NCBI GenBank assembly: GCA_963580285.1
Contig: CAUZLF010000692.1
Location: 62,001-126,000, forward strand
Source of the DNA: Lucinisca nassula
Taxonomy: Eukaryota > Mollusca > Bivalvia > Lucinida > Lucinidae
Length of the DNA stretch: 64,000 nucleotides
Direction: 5' to 3'
The position numbers and the translations under genes are program-made. Shown here one piece after another: positions 9,730 to 21,535 of the stretch. The notes under the pieces are model-generated. The model ran no database searches. It was not told where the DNA came from and saw nothing but the letters and a program-made list of their open reading frames with translations. Numbering within the stretch: the first letter of the stretch is position 1; each line of letters starts with the position of its first letter.

Positions 9730-12700
9730 CCAATTCGCTAATTCTATTGAATTGGCAACTGGCAACTGGCAGCCAGCTGCCAATTCGATTTGAGAGATTT
9801 TAAGAGTATAAAAACTGAATAGGCAACTGGCAAAAGGCAACCAGTTGCCAATTCGACAATCCTAGTGAATTGGCAACTGTCAACTGGCAGCCAGCTGCCA
9901 ATTCGATTTGAGACGGTTTTAGAGTATAAGAAATGAATAGGCAACTGGCAAACGGCAGCCAGCTGCCAATTCGCTAATTCTATTGAATTGGCAACTGGCA
10001 AACGGCAGCCAGCTGCCAATTCGCTAATTCTATTGAATTGGCAACTGGCAACTGGCAGCCAGCTGCCAATTCGATTTGAGACGATTTCAGAGCATAAGAA
10101 CTGAATAGGCAACTGGCAACCGGCAGCCAGCTGCCAATTCGCTAATTCTATTGAATTGGCAACTGGCAACTGGCAGCCAGCTGCCAATTCGATTTGAGAC
10201 AGTTTAAAAGTACAACAACTGAATAGGCAACTGGCAAACGGCAACCAGTTGCCAATTCGACAATCCTAGTGAATTGGCAACTGGCAACTGGCAGCCAGCT
10301 GCCAATTCGATTTGAGACGGTTTTAGAGTATAAGAAATGAATATGCAACTGGCAAACGGCAGCCAGCTGCCAATTCGATTTTAGACGATTTTAGAGCACA
10401 AGAACTGAATAGGCAACTGGCAACCGGCAGCCAGCTGCCAATTCGCTAATTCTATTGAATTGGCAACTGGCAACTGGCAGTCAGCTGCCAATTCGATTTA
10501 AGAAAGTTTAAGAGTACAACAACTGAATAGGCAACTGGCAAACGGCAACCAGTTGCCAATTCGACAATCATTGTGAATTGGCAACTGGCAACTGGCAGCC
10601 AGCTGCCAATTCGATTTGAGACGGTTTTAGAGTATACGAACTGAATAGGCAACTGGCAAACGGCAACCAGATGCCAATTCGCTAATTCTATTGAATTGGC
10701 AACTGGCAACTGGCAGCCAGCTGCCAATTCGATTTGAGACAGTTTAAGAGTACAACAACTGAATAGGCAACGGGCAAACGGCAGCCAGTTGCCAATTTGA
10801 CAATCCTAGTGAATTGGCAACTGGCAACTGGCAGCCAGCTGCCAATTCGATTTGAGACGGTTTTAGAGTATACGAACTGAATAGGCAACTGGCAAACGGC
10901 AACCAGATGCCAATTCGCTAATTCTATTGAATTGGCAACTGGCAACTGGCGGCCAGCTGCCAATTCGATTTGAGAGGGATTAAAAGTATAAAAACTGAAT
11001 AGGCAACTGGCAAACGGCAACCAGATGCCAATTCGACAATCCTAGAGAATTGGCAACTGGCAGCCAGCTGCCAATTCGATTTGAGACGGTTTTAGAGTAT
11101 ACGAACTGAATAGGCAACTGGCAAACGGCAACCAGATGCCAATTCGCTAATTCTATTGAATTGGCAAATGGCAGCCAGCTGCCAATCCGATTTGAGACAG
11201 TTTAAGAGTACAACAACTGAATAGGCAACTGGCAAACGGCAACCAGTTGCGAATTCGACAATCCTAGTGAATTGGCAACTGGCAACTGGCAGCCAGCTGC
11301 CAATTCGATTTGAGACGGTTTTAGAGTATACGAACTAAATAGGCAACTGGCAAACGGCAACCAGATGCCAATTCGCTAATTCTATTGAATTGGCAACTGG
11401 CAACTGGCAGCCAGCTGCCAATTCGATTTGAGAGATTTTAAGAGTATAAAAACTGAATAGGCAACTGGCAAACGGCAACCAGTTGCCAATTCGACAATCC
11501 TAGTGAATTGGCAACTGTCAACTGGAAGCCAGCTGCCAATTCGATTTGAGACGGTTTTAGAGTGTAAGAAATGAATAGGCAACTGGCAAACGCCAGCCGG
11601 CTGCCAATTCGCTAATTCTGTTGAATTGGCAACTGGCAACCGGCAGCCAGCTGCCAATTCGCTAATTCTATTGAATTGGCACTTGGCAATTGGCAGGCAG
11701 CTGCCAATTCGATTTGAGACGATTTTAGAGCATAAGAACTGAATAGGCAACTGGCAACCGGCAGCCAGCTGCCAATTCGCTAATTCTATTGAATTGGCAA
11801 CTGGCAACTGGCAGCCAGCTGCCAATCCGATTTGAGACAGTTTAAAAGTACAACAACTGAATAGGCAACTGGCAAACGGCAACCAGTTGCCAATTCGACA
11901 ATCCTAGTGTATTGGCAACTGGCAACTGGCAGCCAGGTGCCAATTCGATTTGAGACGGTTTTAGAGTATAAGAAATGAATATGCAACTGGCAAACGGCAG
12001 CCAGCTGCCAATTCGCCAATTCTATTGAATTGGCAACTGGCAACCGGCAGCCAGCTGCCAATTCGATTTTAGACGATTTTAGAGCACAAGAACTGAATAC
12101 GCAACTGGCAACCGGCAGCCAGCTGCCAATTCGCTAATTCTATTGAATTGGCAACTGGCAACTGGCAGTCAGCTGCCAATTCGATTTGAGAAAGTTTAAG
12201 AGTGCAACAACTGAATAGGCAAATGGCAAACGGCAACCAGTTGCCAATTCGACAATCCTTGTGAATTGGCAACTGCCAACTGGCAGCCAGCTGCCAATTC
12301 GATTTGAGACGGTTTTAGAGTATAAGAAATTAATAGGTAACTGGCAAACGGCAGCCAGATGCCAATTCGTTAATTCTATTGAATTGGCAACTGGCAACCG
12401 GCAGCCAGGTTTCAATTCGCTAATTCAATTGAATTGGCAACTGGCAACTGGCAGCCAGCTGCCAATTCGATTTAGACGATTTTGGAGCATAAGAACTGAA
12501 TAGGCAACTGGTAACCTGCAGCCAGCTTCCAATTCGCTAATTCTATTGAATTGGCAACTGGCAACTGGTAGCTAGCTGCAAATTCGATTTGAGACGATTT
12601 TAGAGTATAAGAACTGAATAGGCAACTGGCAATCGGCAACCAGTTGCCAATTCGACAATCCTAGCGAATTGGCAACTGGCAACTGGCAGCCAGCTGCCAA

Positions 12701-14173
12701 TTCGATTTGAGACGGTTAAAGAGTATAAGAACTGAATAGGCAACTGACAACCGGCAACCAGATGCCAATTCGCTAATTCTATTGAATTGGCAACTGGCAA
12801 ATGGCAGCCAGCTGCCAGTTCGACTGAGACGGTTTAAGAGTAAAAAAGTGAATAGTCAACTGACAAACGGCAACCAGTTGCCAATTCGACAATCCTAGTG
12901 AATTGGCAACTGGCAACAGGCAGCCAGATGCCAATTTGATTTGAGACGGTTTTAGAGTATAAGAACAGAATAGGCAACTGGCAAACGGCAACCAGATGCC
13001 CATTCGCTAATTCTATTGAATTGGCAACTGGCAACTGGCAGCCAGCTGCCAATTCGATTTGAGTGGGTTTAAGAGTATAAAAACTGAATAAGCAACTGGC
13101 AAACGGCAATCAGTTGCCACTTCGACAATCCTAGTGAATTGGCAACTGGCAACTGGCAGCCAGCTGCCAATTCGATTTGAGATGGTTTTAGAGTATAAGA
13201 AATTAATAGGCCCCTGGCAAACGGCAACCAGATGCCAATTCGCTTATTCTATTGAATTGGCAACTGGCAGTCAGCTGCCAATTCGATTTGAGACAGATTA
13301 AGAGTACAACAACTGAATAGGCAACTGGCAAACGGCAACCAGATGCCAATTCGACAATCCTAGTGAATTGGCAATTGGCAACTGGCAGCCAGCTGCCAAT
13401 TCGATTTGAGACGGTTTTAGAGTATAACAACTGAATAGGCAACGGGCAAACGGCAACCAGATGCTAATTCGCTAATTCTATAGAATTGGCAAGTGGCAAC
13501 TGGCAGCCAGCTGCCAATTCGATTTGACACAATTTTAGAGCATAAGAACTGAATTGGCAACTGGCAACCGGCAGCCAGCTGCCAATTCGCTAATTCTATT
13601 TAATTGGGAACTAGCAACTGGCAGCCAGCTGGTTTAGGAGTACAAAAACTGAATAGGCAACTGGCAAACGGCAATCAGTTGCCAATTCGACAATCCTAGT
13701 GAATTGGCAACTGGCAGCCAGCTGCCAATTCGATTTGAGAGGGTTTAAGAGTATAAGAACTGAATAGGCAACTGGCAAACGGCAACCAAGTGCCAATTCG
13801 ACAATCCTAGTGAATTGGCAACTGGCAACTGGCAGCCAGCTGCCAATTCAATTTTGGACGGTTTTAGAGTATAAGAACTGAATAGGCAACTGGAAACCGG
13901 CAGCCAGCTGCCAATTCGCTAATTCTATTGAATTGGCAACTGGCAACTGGCAGCCAGCTGCCAATTAGATTTTAGACGGTTTAAGAGTACAAAAACCGAA
14001 AAGTCAACTGGCAAACGGCAATCAGTTGCCAATTCGACAATCCTAGTGAATTGGCAACTGGCAACTGGCAGCCGCTGCCAATTCGATTTGAGAGGGTTTA
14101 AGAGTATAAAAACTGAATAGGCAACTGGCAAACGGCAACCAGTTGCCAATTCGAAAATCCTAGTGAATTGGCA
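9730..14173 (-). repeat. Left arm: 118-bp tandem array, reverse orientation
   Basis: Unit core on the minus strand: TCTCAAATCGAATTGGCAGC, TGGCTGCCAGTTGCCAG, then either CAATAGAATTAGCG or CACTAGGATTGTCG, then ATCTGGTTGCCGTTTGCC and a variable TTCAGTT..GTATACTCTAAAACCG tail. Roughly 37 units by length. Copies are more diverged in 12300-14170 than near the outer end. Confidence 0.9.
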
Positions 14174-14183
14174 CCTAGTGAGT
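14174..14183. other. Symmetry centre of the foldback element
   Basis: TTCGAAAATCCTAGTGAATTGGCA on the left and TGCCAATTCACTAGGATTGTCGAA on the right flank a 10-base spacer, so the arms meet with almost no loop. Inferred to extrude a cruciform or hairpin readily. Confidence 0.85.
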
Positions 14184-17100
14184 TGCCAATTCACTAGGAT
14201 TGTCGAATTGGCAACTGGTTGCCGTTTGCCAGTTGCCTATTCAGTTTTCATACTTTTAAACCCTCTCAAATCGAATTGGCAGCTGGCTGCCGGTTGCCAG
14301 TTGCCAATTCAATAGAATTAGCGAATTAGCATCTAGTTGCCGTTTGCCAGTTGCCTATTCATTTCTTATACTCTAACCGTCTCAAATCGAATTGGCAGCT
14401 GGCTGCCAGTTACCAGTTGCCAATTCACTAGGATTGTCGAATTGGCAACTGGTTGCCGTTTGCCAGTTGCCTATTCAGTTTTTATACTTTTAAACCCTCT
14501 CAAATCGAATTGGCAGCTGGCTGCCAGTTGCCAGTTGCCAATTCAATAGAATTAGCGGATTGGCATCTGGTTGCCGTTTACCAGTTGCCTATTCAGTTCG
14601 TATACTCTAAAACCGTCTCAAATCGAATTGGCAGCTGGCTGCCAGTTGCCAATTCACTAGGATTGTCGAATTGGCAACTGGTTGCCGTTTGCCAGTTGCC
14701 TGTTCAGTTGTTGTACTCTTAAACTGTCTCAAATCGAATTGGCAGCTGGCTACCAGTTGCCAGTTGCCAATTCAATAGAATTAGCGAATTGGCAGCTGGC
14801 TGCCGGTTGCCAGTTGCCTATTCAGATCTTATGCTCTAAAATCGTCTCAAATCGAATTGGCAGCTGGCTGCAAGTTGCCAGTTGCCAATTCAATAGAATT
14901 AGCGAATTGGCAGCTGGCTGCCGGTTGCCAGTTGCCAATTCAGTAGAATTAGCGAATTGGCATCTGGTTGCCGTTTGCCAGTTCCCTATTCATTTCTTTA
15001 ACTCTAAAACCGTCTCAAATCGAATTGGCAGCTGGCTGCCAGTTGCCAGTTGCCAATGCATTAGGATTGTCGAATTGGCAACTGGTTGCCGTTTGCCAGT
15101 TGCCTATTCAGTTTTTATACTCTTAAACTCTCTCAAATCGAATTGGCAGCTGCCTGCCAGTTGCCAGTTGCCAATTCAATAGAATTAGCGAATTGGCATC
15201 TGGTTGCCGGTTGCCAGTTGCCTATTCAGTTCGTATACTCTAAAACCATCTCAAATCAAATTGGCAGCTGGCTGCCAGTTGCCAGTTGCCAATTCACTAT
15301 GATTGTCGAATTGGCATCTGGTTGCCGTTTGCCAGTTGCCTATTCAGTTGTTGTACTCTTAAACTGTCGCAAATCGAATTGGCAGCTGGCTGCCAGTTGC
15401 CAGTTGCCAATTCATTAGAATTAGCGAATTGTCAGCTGGCTGCCGGTTGCCGGTTGTCTATTCAGTTCTTATGCTTCATAAATCGTCTAAAATCGAATTG
15501 GCAGCTGGCTGCCAGTTGCCAGTTGCCAATTCAATAGAATAAGCCAATTGGCAGCTGGCTGCCGGTTGCCAGTTGCCAATTCAATAGAATTAGCGAATTG
15601 GCATCTGGTTGCCGTTTGCCAGTTGCCTATTCATTTCTTATACTCTAAAACCGTCTCAAATCGAATTGGCAGCTGGCTGCCAGTTGCCAGTTGCCAATTC
15701 ACTAGGATTGTCGAATTGGCAACTGGTTGCCGTTTGCCAGTTGCCGATTCAGTTTTTATACTCTAAAACCCTCTCAAATCGAATTTGCAGCTGGCTGCCA
15801 GTAGCCAGTTCAATTGAATTAGCGAATTGGCTGCTTGCTGCCGGTTGCCAGTTGCCAATTAAATAGAATTAGCGAATTGGCATGTGGTTGCGGTTTGACA
15901 GTTGCCTATTCATTTCTTATACTCTAAAAGCGTCTCAAATCGAATTGGCAGCTGGCTGCCAGTTGCCAGTTGCCAATTCACTAGGATTGTCGAATTGGCA
16001 ACTGGTTGCCGTTTGCCAGTTGCCTATTCAGTTGTTGTACTCTTAAACTGTCTCAAATCGAATTGGCAGCTGGCTGCCAGTTGCCAGTTGCCAATTCAAT
16101 AGAATTAGCGAATTGGCATCTGGTTGCCGTTTGCCAGTTGCCTATTCAGTTCGTATACTCTAAAACCGTCTCAAATCGAATTGGCAGCTGGCTGCCAGTT
16201 GCCAGTTGTCAATTCTCTAGGATTGTCGAATTGGCATCTGGTTGCCGTTTGCCAGTTGCCTATTCAGTTTTTATACTTTTAAACCCTCTCAAATCGAATT
16301 GGCAGCTGGCCGCCAATTGCCAGTTGCCAATTCAATAGAATTAGCGAATTGGCATCTGGTTGCCGTTTGCCAGTTGCCTATTCAGTTCGTATACTCTAAA
16401 ACCGTCTCAAATCGAATTGGCAGCTGGCTGCCAGTTGCCAGTTGCCAATTCACTAGGATTGTCGAATTGGCAACTGGCTGCCGTTTGCCAGTTGCCTATT
16501 CAGTTGTTGTACTCTTAAACTGTCTCAAATCGAATTGGCAGCTGGCTGCCAGTTGCCAGTTGCCAATTCAATAGAATTAGCGAATTGGCATCTGGTTGCC
16601 GTATGCCAGTTGCCTATTCAGTTCGTATACTCTAAAACCGTCTCAAATCGAATTGGCACCTGGCTGCCAGTTGCCAGTTGCCAATGCACAAGGATTGTCG
16701 AATTGGCAACTGGTTGCCGTTTGCCAGTTGCCTATTCAGTTGTTGTACTCTTAAACTTTCTCAAATCGAATTGGCAGCTGACTGCCAGTTGCCAGTTGCC
16801 AATTCAATAGAATTAGCGAATTGGCAGCTGGCTGCCGGTTGCCAGTTGCCTATTCAGTTCTTGTGCTCTTAAATCGTCTAAAATTGAATTGGCAGCTGGC
16901 TGCCGGTTGCCAGTTGCCAATTCAATAGAATTAGCGAATTGGCAGCTGGCTGCCGTTTGCCAGTTGCATATTCATTTCTTATACTCTAAAACCGTCTCAA
17001 ATCGAATTGGCAGCTGGCTGCCAGTTGCCAGTTGCCAATTCACTAGGATTGTCGAATTGGCAACTGGTTGCCGTTTGCCAGTTGCCTATTCAGTTGTTGT

Positions 17101-17560
17101 ACTTTTAAACTGTCTCAAATCGAATTGGCAGCAGGCTGTCAGTTGCCAATTCAATAGAATTAGCGAATTGGCAGCTGGCTGCCGGTTGCCAGTTGCCTAT
17201 TCAGTTCTTATGCTCAAAATCGTCTCAAATCGAATTGGCAGCTGGCTGCCAGTTGCCAGTTGCCAATTCAATAGAATTAGCGAATTGGCAGCTGGCTGCC
17301 GGTTGCCAGCTGCCAATTCAATAGAATTAGCGAATTGGCAGCTGGCTGCCGTTTGCCAGTTGCCTATTCATTTCTTATACTCTAAAACCGTCTCAAATCG
17401 AATTGGCAGGTGGCTGCCAGTTGACAGTTGCCAATTCACTAGGATTGTCGAATTGGCAACTGGTTGCCGTTTGCCAGTTGCCTATTCAGTTTTTATACTC
17501 TTAAAATCTCTCAAATCGAATTGGCAGCTGGCTGCCAGTTGCCAGTTGCCAATTAAATAG
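14184..17560 (+). repeat. Right arm: 118-bp tandem array, forward orientation
   Basis: TCTCAAATCG starts at 16051, 16169, 16287, 16405, 16523, 16641 and 16759, an exact 118-bp period. The spacers CAATAGAATTAGCG and CACTAGGATTGTCG alternate, and the tails alternate too, giving a 236-bp higher-order dimer. About 28 units. Confidence 0.92.
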
Positions 17561-17664
17561 AATTAGCGAATTGACAGCCACACTGTGAAGTTAGATGCCA
17601 TTTGCCAGTTTCCGATTGAATAGGCAACTGGCAACAGGCAACTGGCAGCCAACTTCACGGACAT

Positions 17665-17673
17665 CCATGACAG
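17665..17673. repeat. 9-bp target-site duplication, right copy
   Basis: CCATGACAG, identical to 9638-9646, directly after the terminal CGGACAT. Confidence 0.85.
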
Positions 17674-18215
17674 CTAACCATTGTTCTTGCATAAATATCT
17701 ATGCGCATGGCTGTTTGAAGCCATTGTCAAATAAACCGAAAGCCGTGCTCAAACAGCAAAAACCATGTTCAAATCATGAAATTCGCGTGTTGTTTGAACA
17801 TGGATTTTGAGCTTTTGATATCACAAAACTGGCATTGCTTTGTTTAAGCAACGTTGAGCGACGTGACGTGATCGCCCTGAACGTAGCGTTTTAGAGTTCT
17901 ACGAAGACGTCAGATGGTTACTGCGTAACAACGTCATTGTAAACAATATCCTGAACCGGCCGCCATGTTGGTTCGCCGGTCGCATTTGAAGAGTTTATAT
18001 GGAGTTTATATGGAGCTTTTGGGCGTTTTCGTCAAAATTTGCGACCGGATTCGCAAGATATGCAAGAACAACCATCATCCATGGTTATTTCATTGCATTA
18101 ACATTTGCCAGATCCCTCGGAAGATATTTGAACATTCGGCCTGGTGGCATCATATTCAAACAGCTTCCTCGGGACCCGGCGAATCTTATTGCATGAAAAA
18201 CCATGGTTGATCCCT
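17674..18215 (+). mobile_element. MITE with TAGGGATCAACCATGG ends, split by the foldback element
   Basis: Matches the complete copy at 63431-63973 from TTCTTGCATAAATATCT to the right end CCATGGTTGATCCCTA. Its left end should lie just before; 9627-9646 (TATCAAGACCATGACAG) resembles it. I infer that the foldback element landed about 15-20 bp inside this MITE. Confidence 0.75.
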
Positions 18216-18607
18216 AAAATATTTTAGTCGTCACCTCGTGTTTCTATGATACTAGCATCAAACCCATTGCATCCTTGTTATCACCTTGCTTCAGTTACGG
18301 AGCGGGGCCAAAAAGACGGAACGAAAGCAAACACTACCTCCCAGAGCCCCATCAAACCGAACTTGATCGATTGCTTTTAACACCTGCTAGCTGATTACCG
18401 ACTGCACTACGTCGTAACAAGATCCTAATAGGATTGAAGTACGACGGTTCCGTTCAAAGTACGTCCATTTCGTTTAAAGTACGGTCATCTCGTTTTTGTC
18501 GTGTATGAAACAAAAAAATTTAATTTTAATGGATTTGCCCAAAGCCAGCGGAACCTCGGCAATGGACTATATCCAAAAGAATATTATAAAATGAAGAAAA
18601 GGAGAAA
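18216..18607. other. No gene; 22-bp tandem motif at 18436-18497
   Basis: AAGTACG(A/T/G)C..TTCGTT is repeated three times in 62 bp, separated by TTCAAAGTACG / TTTAAAGTACG. The remainder is unassigned. Confidence 0.5.
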
Positions 18608-19265
18608 AGGAGCTCATCATAACGTTACAGCTAATAAATAGACAGTTGTCCGTCGTCGTCTGTCGTTGTCTGACGTCGTATGGTGTACGCATATCCAAAC
18701 GACATCTCCTCTGAAGCCGCTGGACCGATTGAACCCAAATTTCATCTGTAGCATCCTTGGGCTGAGGGATTGAAAATTTGTGTTTTCAATGAAAATCGAG
18801 TCATTAATTTGGCTGCTATATGGCAACTTAGAGTTTCCATAGACTTATAATGGGGAAAATAGAAAAATGGCATTTACTGCCAAGCCTTTGCAGAATTACA
18901 GAAATGTTCTTTGAGTAAACCGCTTTCAGCCATATGCTTTTATGCCAACCTGGGGGGTCCCTCAGGCCATGCCCCGCCCCCTCCATTTCCTAAAAGGCCA
19001 TATATCTAAGCAAACATTCAGATCCCCACACCTAAACTATATATATTCTTATTCTTGTGATTAAAGCATTCGTGACACCAAATGGGGTTCCCTTGGTGTG
19101 CTGGGGCCATGTCCCAACCCCTGCACTCCGTAAAAGGCCCAGTATCTCAGCAACCTTTCAGATCACCATCGCTAAGCCGTATATGTTCTTTTTCCTTATG
19201 ATAAGACACATTCAGTGATGCCAACCCGGGGTGCACCGGGGTCCACTTTATAATCGGTAGTTTCA
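18608..19265 (-). mobile_element. CAAGAG/GAGCTAA-type element, 3' part
   Basis: In reverse it ends with a GAGCT terminus (here GAGCTCATCAT at 18610), preceded by the CGTCGTCGTCTG-rich stretch, the CCAAATTTCAT block and one to two roughly 145-bp minisatellite units (18940-19260), as in the element ending at 27460. Confidence 0.65.
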
Positions 19266-19424
19266 AATCATATCATGCTAAAATACATGCCAGTGCCCGT
19301 GAGCGTTGTGCCCTTGATGATGGGGCTCTTGTCTTTTACTGTAATCCGGCAATCAAATCCGATCTCAAATCGTGATATGATAAACAGAATCTTACACTAG
19401 TTATCATTTCATATAGAATTAACC

Positions 19425-19621
19425 CACTGTATTCTAGTGGACTCTTCTGTTGCCTATAGGTTTCAGGCCTATTTTTTCGTTTTTATTCTATTTTTGACAG
19501 AAAATTCTGTTAGCAAATCGTGTAGGCCCTGATCAGACGCCGCGTTCTGCGGCGTCTGATCTGGGCCTGCACTGTTTGCTAAGGTACCCCTTTAGGGGTC
19601 TCCCGCATGCAAAGGGTTAAG
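19425..19621 (-). repeat. Interspersed repeat carrying TTTGCTAAGGTACCCC
   Basis: Reverse copy of the repeat at 6775-7005 and 55860. It contains the hairpin CAGACGCCGCGTTCTGCGGC / GTCTG. 19372-19410 upstream is a fragment of the palindrome seen at 42289. Confidence 0.7.
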
Positions 19622-19652
19622 GAACCTCTTCATATGAAATGACTACTCGTGT

Positions 19653-19956
19653 GTTTGTTTGTTTGCTTGATTTGAAGTTTAATGTCCAAGTCAGCATTGT
19701 AAAATTTCATTTTGGAGACGTTGCTTCCAATTTTGTGGGACTTTTACCCGACATCGAGATGAAATGAGATCTCAAGCTCCGTCGCCCAATGAAACCAAAA
19801 TGGTTTAAAACATGGACGGTCCGACTCGCACAGCTTTGTCTGGGCAGGCTTAGATCGTATAAGCGGTTTACCAGTACTCGGGTGCGGTCGGTTTCATCTC
19901 TGCGTGGAAGCATCATGCAGCCCATCTATTTCTTCAAGCCCCGATGGGCGGGGGCC
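19653..19956 (-). mobile_element. SINE, full length, 12-bp target duplication
   Basis: GACTACTCGTGT occurs at 19641-19652 and 19957-19968. Between them is a complete minus-strand copy, with head GGCCCCCGCCCATCGGGGCT at the right and a CAAACAAACAAA tail at the left. Confidence 0.92.
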
Positions 19957-20093
19957 GACTACTCGTGTATGCTACTAGATCACAACAAAGATGCAGCTCA
20001 GCCCGGCATCAGCATTATCTGATCAGCACATTTATGTTCCCTATTCAAAAACAGTCGACGTTGTTTATATAGGCATTCAATATAACAACAAAT

Positions 20094-20296
20094 CAGCCGG
20101 GGCACAGCATTTCCTACAATTTACACGTGCACCAAGCGAAGAATCAGATCAGCCTCCGTATCCATATAGTCTGACCAAAGACTTCTTTTGCTGCCTGTAG
20201 GAGCATATGGCCCTTAGCTATCCTTAAAACGCACAACAAAGACGGCGTGGATGCTGGGCGCACATGTAAATTGTAGGAAATGCTGTGCCCCGGCTC
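20094..20296. mobile_element. MITE with AGCCGGGGCACAGCATTTCC ends
   Basis: CAGCCGGGGCACAGCATTTC at 20094 is mirrored by GAAATGCTGTGCCCCGGCTC ending at 20296. The complementary region extends through CTACAATTTACA. About 203 bp. Confidence 0.8.
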
Positions 20297-20526
20297 AAAT
20301 GTCGACGGATTTCAACAGAATCCTGAACTCTGGATAAAAAGGATTACATGTAATAGAGATATTCAAGAATATTCTATTTAAGGGGAATGGGAGCACCTGT
20401 CTGATATTTCCGCAATTTTTCAAAGGGAGTCAACTGTTCGCTTTTCTATAAGCCCTGTTGCAATGAAAAAAGGGTCTACTCTTAAAGGAAAGAATGTGCA
20501 CCTCAGTAAACTAGAAACAATTTTAT
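20297..20526. other. No gene or recognised repeat
   Basis: Unassigned sequence between two MITEs. Confidence 0.4.
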
Positions 20527-20605
20527 GGATATTGGTTAGAATCGCCTCGCCATATTTGTTAGAATCGCCTCGGCGAGGCGATTCTAACAAATGTCCACAA
20601 AAATG
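20527..20605. mobile_element. Double-hairpin MITE core fragment
   Basis: TTAGAATCGCCTCGGCGAGG and CGATTCTAACAAATGTCC form the hairpin; one arm is partly duplicated (TTAGAATCGCCTCGCC before it). A SINE tail fragment of another family (GATGAGTCTTTAAACCGAGG, 20675-20762) follows. Confidence 0.65.
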
Positions 20606-20886
20606 TTTCTTGGAGTAATTACGGGAAATTGTCCTTTATTACCAATCATGCTTCACCTTATTGCCTAAACTTTAGGATGAGTCTTTAAACCGAGGTCCCG
20701 TCTCCGTATGGCCTTATCTGTTGGTGGGACGAAAAACTCAAACGCTCACTCATTCATACCTTATTGCGATTCTCTATACGGGCAACTCTTTAAAACGTCA
20801 ACATGATAGGGAACAAATACTGTCGTTGTTACGAGAATCTTCTGTAGTGCAATACTTGTAGTTCCTATATCTAAAATTTTTAAGAC

Positions 20887-21418
20887 CATTACGAAAACAC
20901 GCCTATACAAATACATTGTCAATTTCTTGGCCAAAGAATAGAAATTTTAAGATGAAAAATTGTGATATTTTTCTTATTTCTGTTCAAAACATAGATTAAG
21001 GGGACTCGATAGAACCGCCTCCATAGAACCGCCTCCATGAGGCGGTTCTAGCGAGTACCCACAACGTATGTTTTTGAGCAGAAATAAGAAAAATAATTTA
21101 CACCCCCTTAAACCCCAGTTTTACTATGTAAGAGTGGGGTTGAAGGGGGTCAAAATTATATGGCCCCCGTCAAGCGATTTTGGTACTTATCGCCTATGCA
21201 AGCAGCGAAGGTTCAGGCGAGCCTGCGCATCCGCGCAGTCTCGCCAGAACCTTCGCTGCTCGCTCATACAAGCAGTGAATCAAGAGGAACCTTCAGACAG
21301 AAAGCCATATCCCTATCCCCTCTGAAGGGCTGGGCATGCGCAGTTAAAATTTGACATGACGGAATGCTCGAAGACACAAATTCGCTTGGCGGGGCTCATA
21401 TAGGCGTGTTTTCGTGAT
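20887..21418 (+). mobile_element. Double-hairpin MITE, end type A, interrupted
   Basis: Ends CATTACGAAAACACGCC and GGCGTGTTTTCGTGAT. The hairpin 2 left arm carries a small duplication (AGAACCGCCTCCAT twice, near 21012-21040). A second MITE interrupts it at 21161-21398. Confidence 0.85.
21161..21398. mobile_element. MITE nested in a MITE
   Basis: Ends TGGCCCCCGTCAAGCGATTT and AAATTCGCTTGGCGGGGCTCA are inverted repeats. TATA at 21157-21160 is repeated at 21399-21402. Inside is the palindrome GCGAAGGTTCAGGCGAGCC..GCCAGAACCTTCGC. Confidence 0.8.
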
Positions 21419-21535
21419 AATCTTGCTAGTCTGTGTAGATGAGCAGACTGGTTTGTGTCTTACCTGATTGCAAACCCTGGAGACGTGTTTTCTTCTGTTT
21501 GGGCTCTTAACACACGAGTTTGTTGTTCATTTGAT
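21419..21535. other. Short spacer between two MITEs, no gene
   Basis: No feature recognised. Confidence 0.4.

Larger units (their letters stand above)
9647..17664. mobile_element. Giant foldback transposable element, 8,018 bp
   Basis: Termini ATGTCCGTGAAGTTGGCTGC and its complement are mirrored over about 95 bp, with small gaps. That end block itself contains GTGAAGTT..AACTTCAC. Inside lie two arrays of a 118-bp unit in opposite orientation (left arm to about 14173, right arm from about 14184), so the whole element is one huge imperfect palindrome with unequal arms of about 4.5 and 3.5 kb. No transposase was recognised. The architecture matches Drosophila FB-type elements (long inverted repeats built from tandem repeats, 9-bp duplication); family relationship is an inference. 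Many open frames up to 223 codons arise because the unit lacks stops in some frames. Confidence 0.9.

Noticed and set aside
9744..17560. Many overlapping open frames of 61-223 codons rich in LPVANSIELANWQLAAGCQLP-type repeats
   Set aside because: The 118-bp unit is not a multiple of three, so the frame shifts each unit and all three frames give related peptides. Both arms give the same peptides outward from the centre. No consistent start, no domain, and the inner copies are decayed. Explained by the tandem DNA repeat.
9647..17664. CRISPR array
   Set aside because: Regular 118-bp period but no unique spacers; only two alternating spacer types, two arms in opposite orientation and a metazoan context.
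9647..17664. Centromeric satellite
   Set aside because: Only one 8-kb block, with transposon-like ends and a 9-bp flanking duplication, fits a foldback element better.
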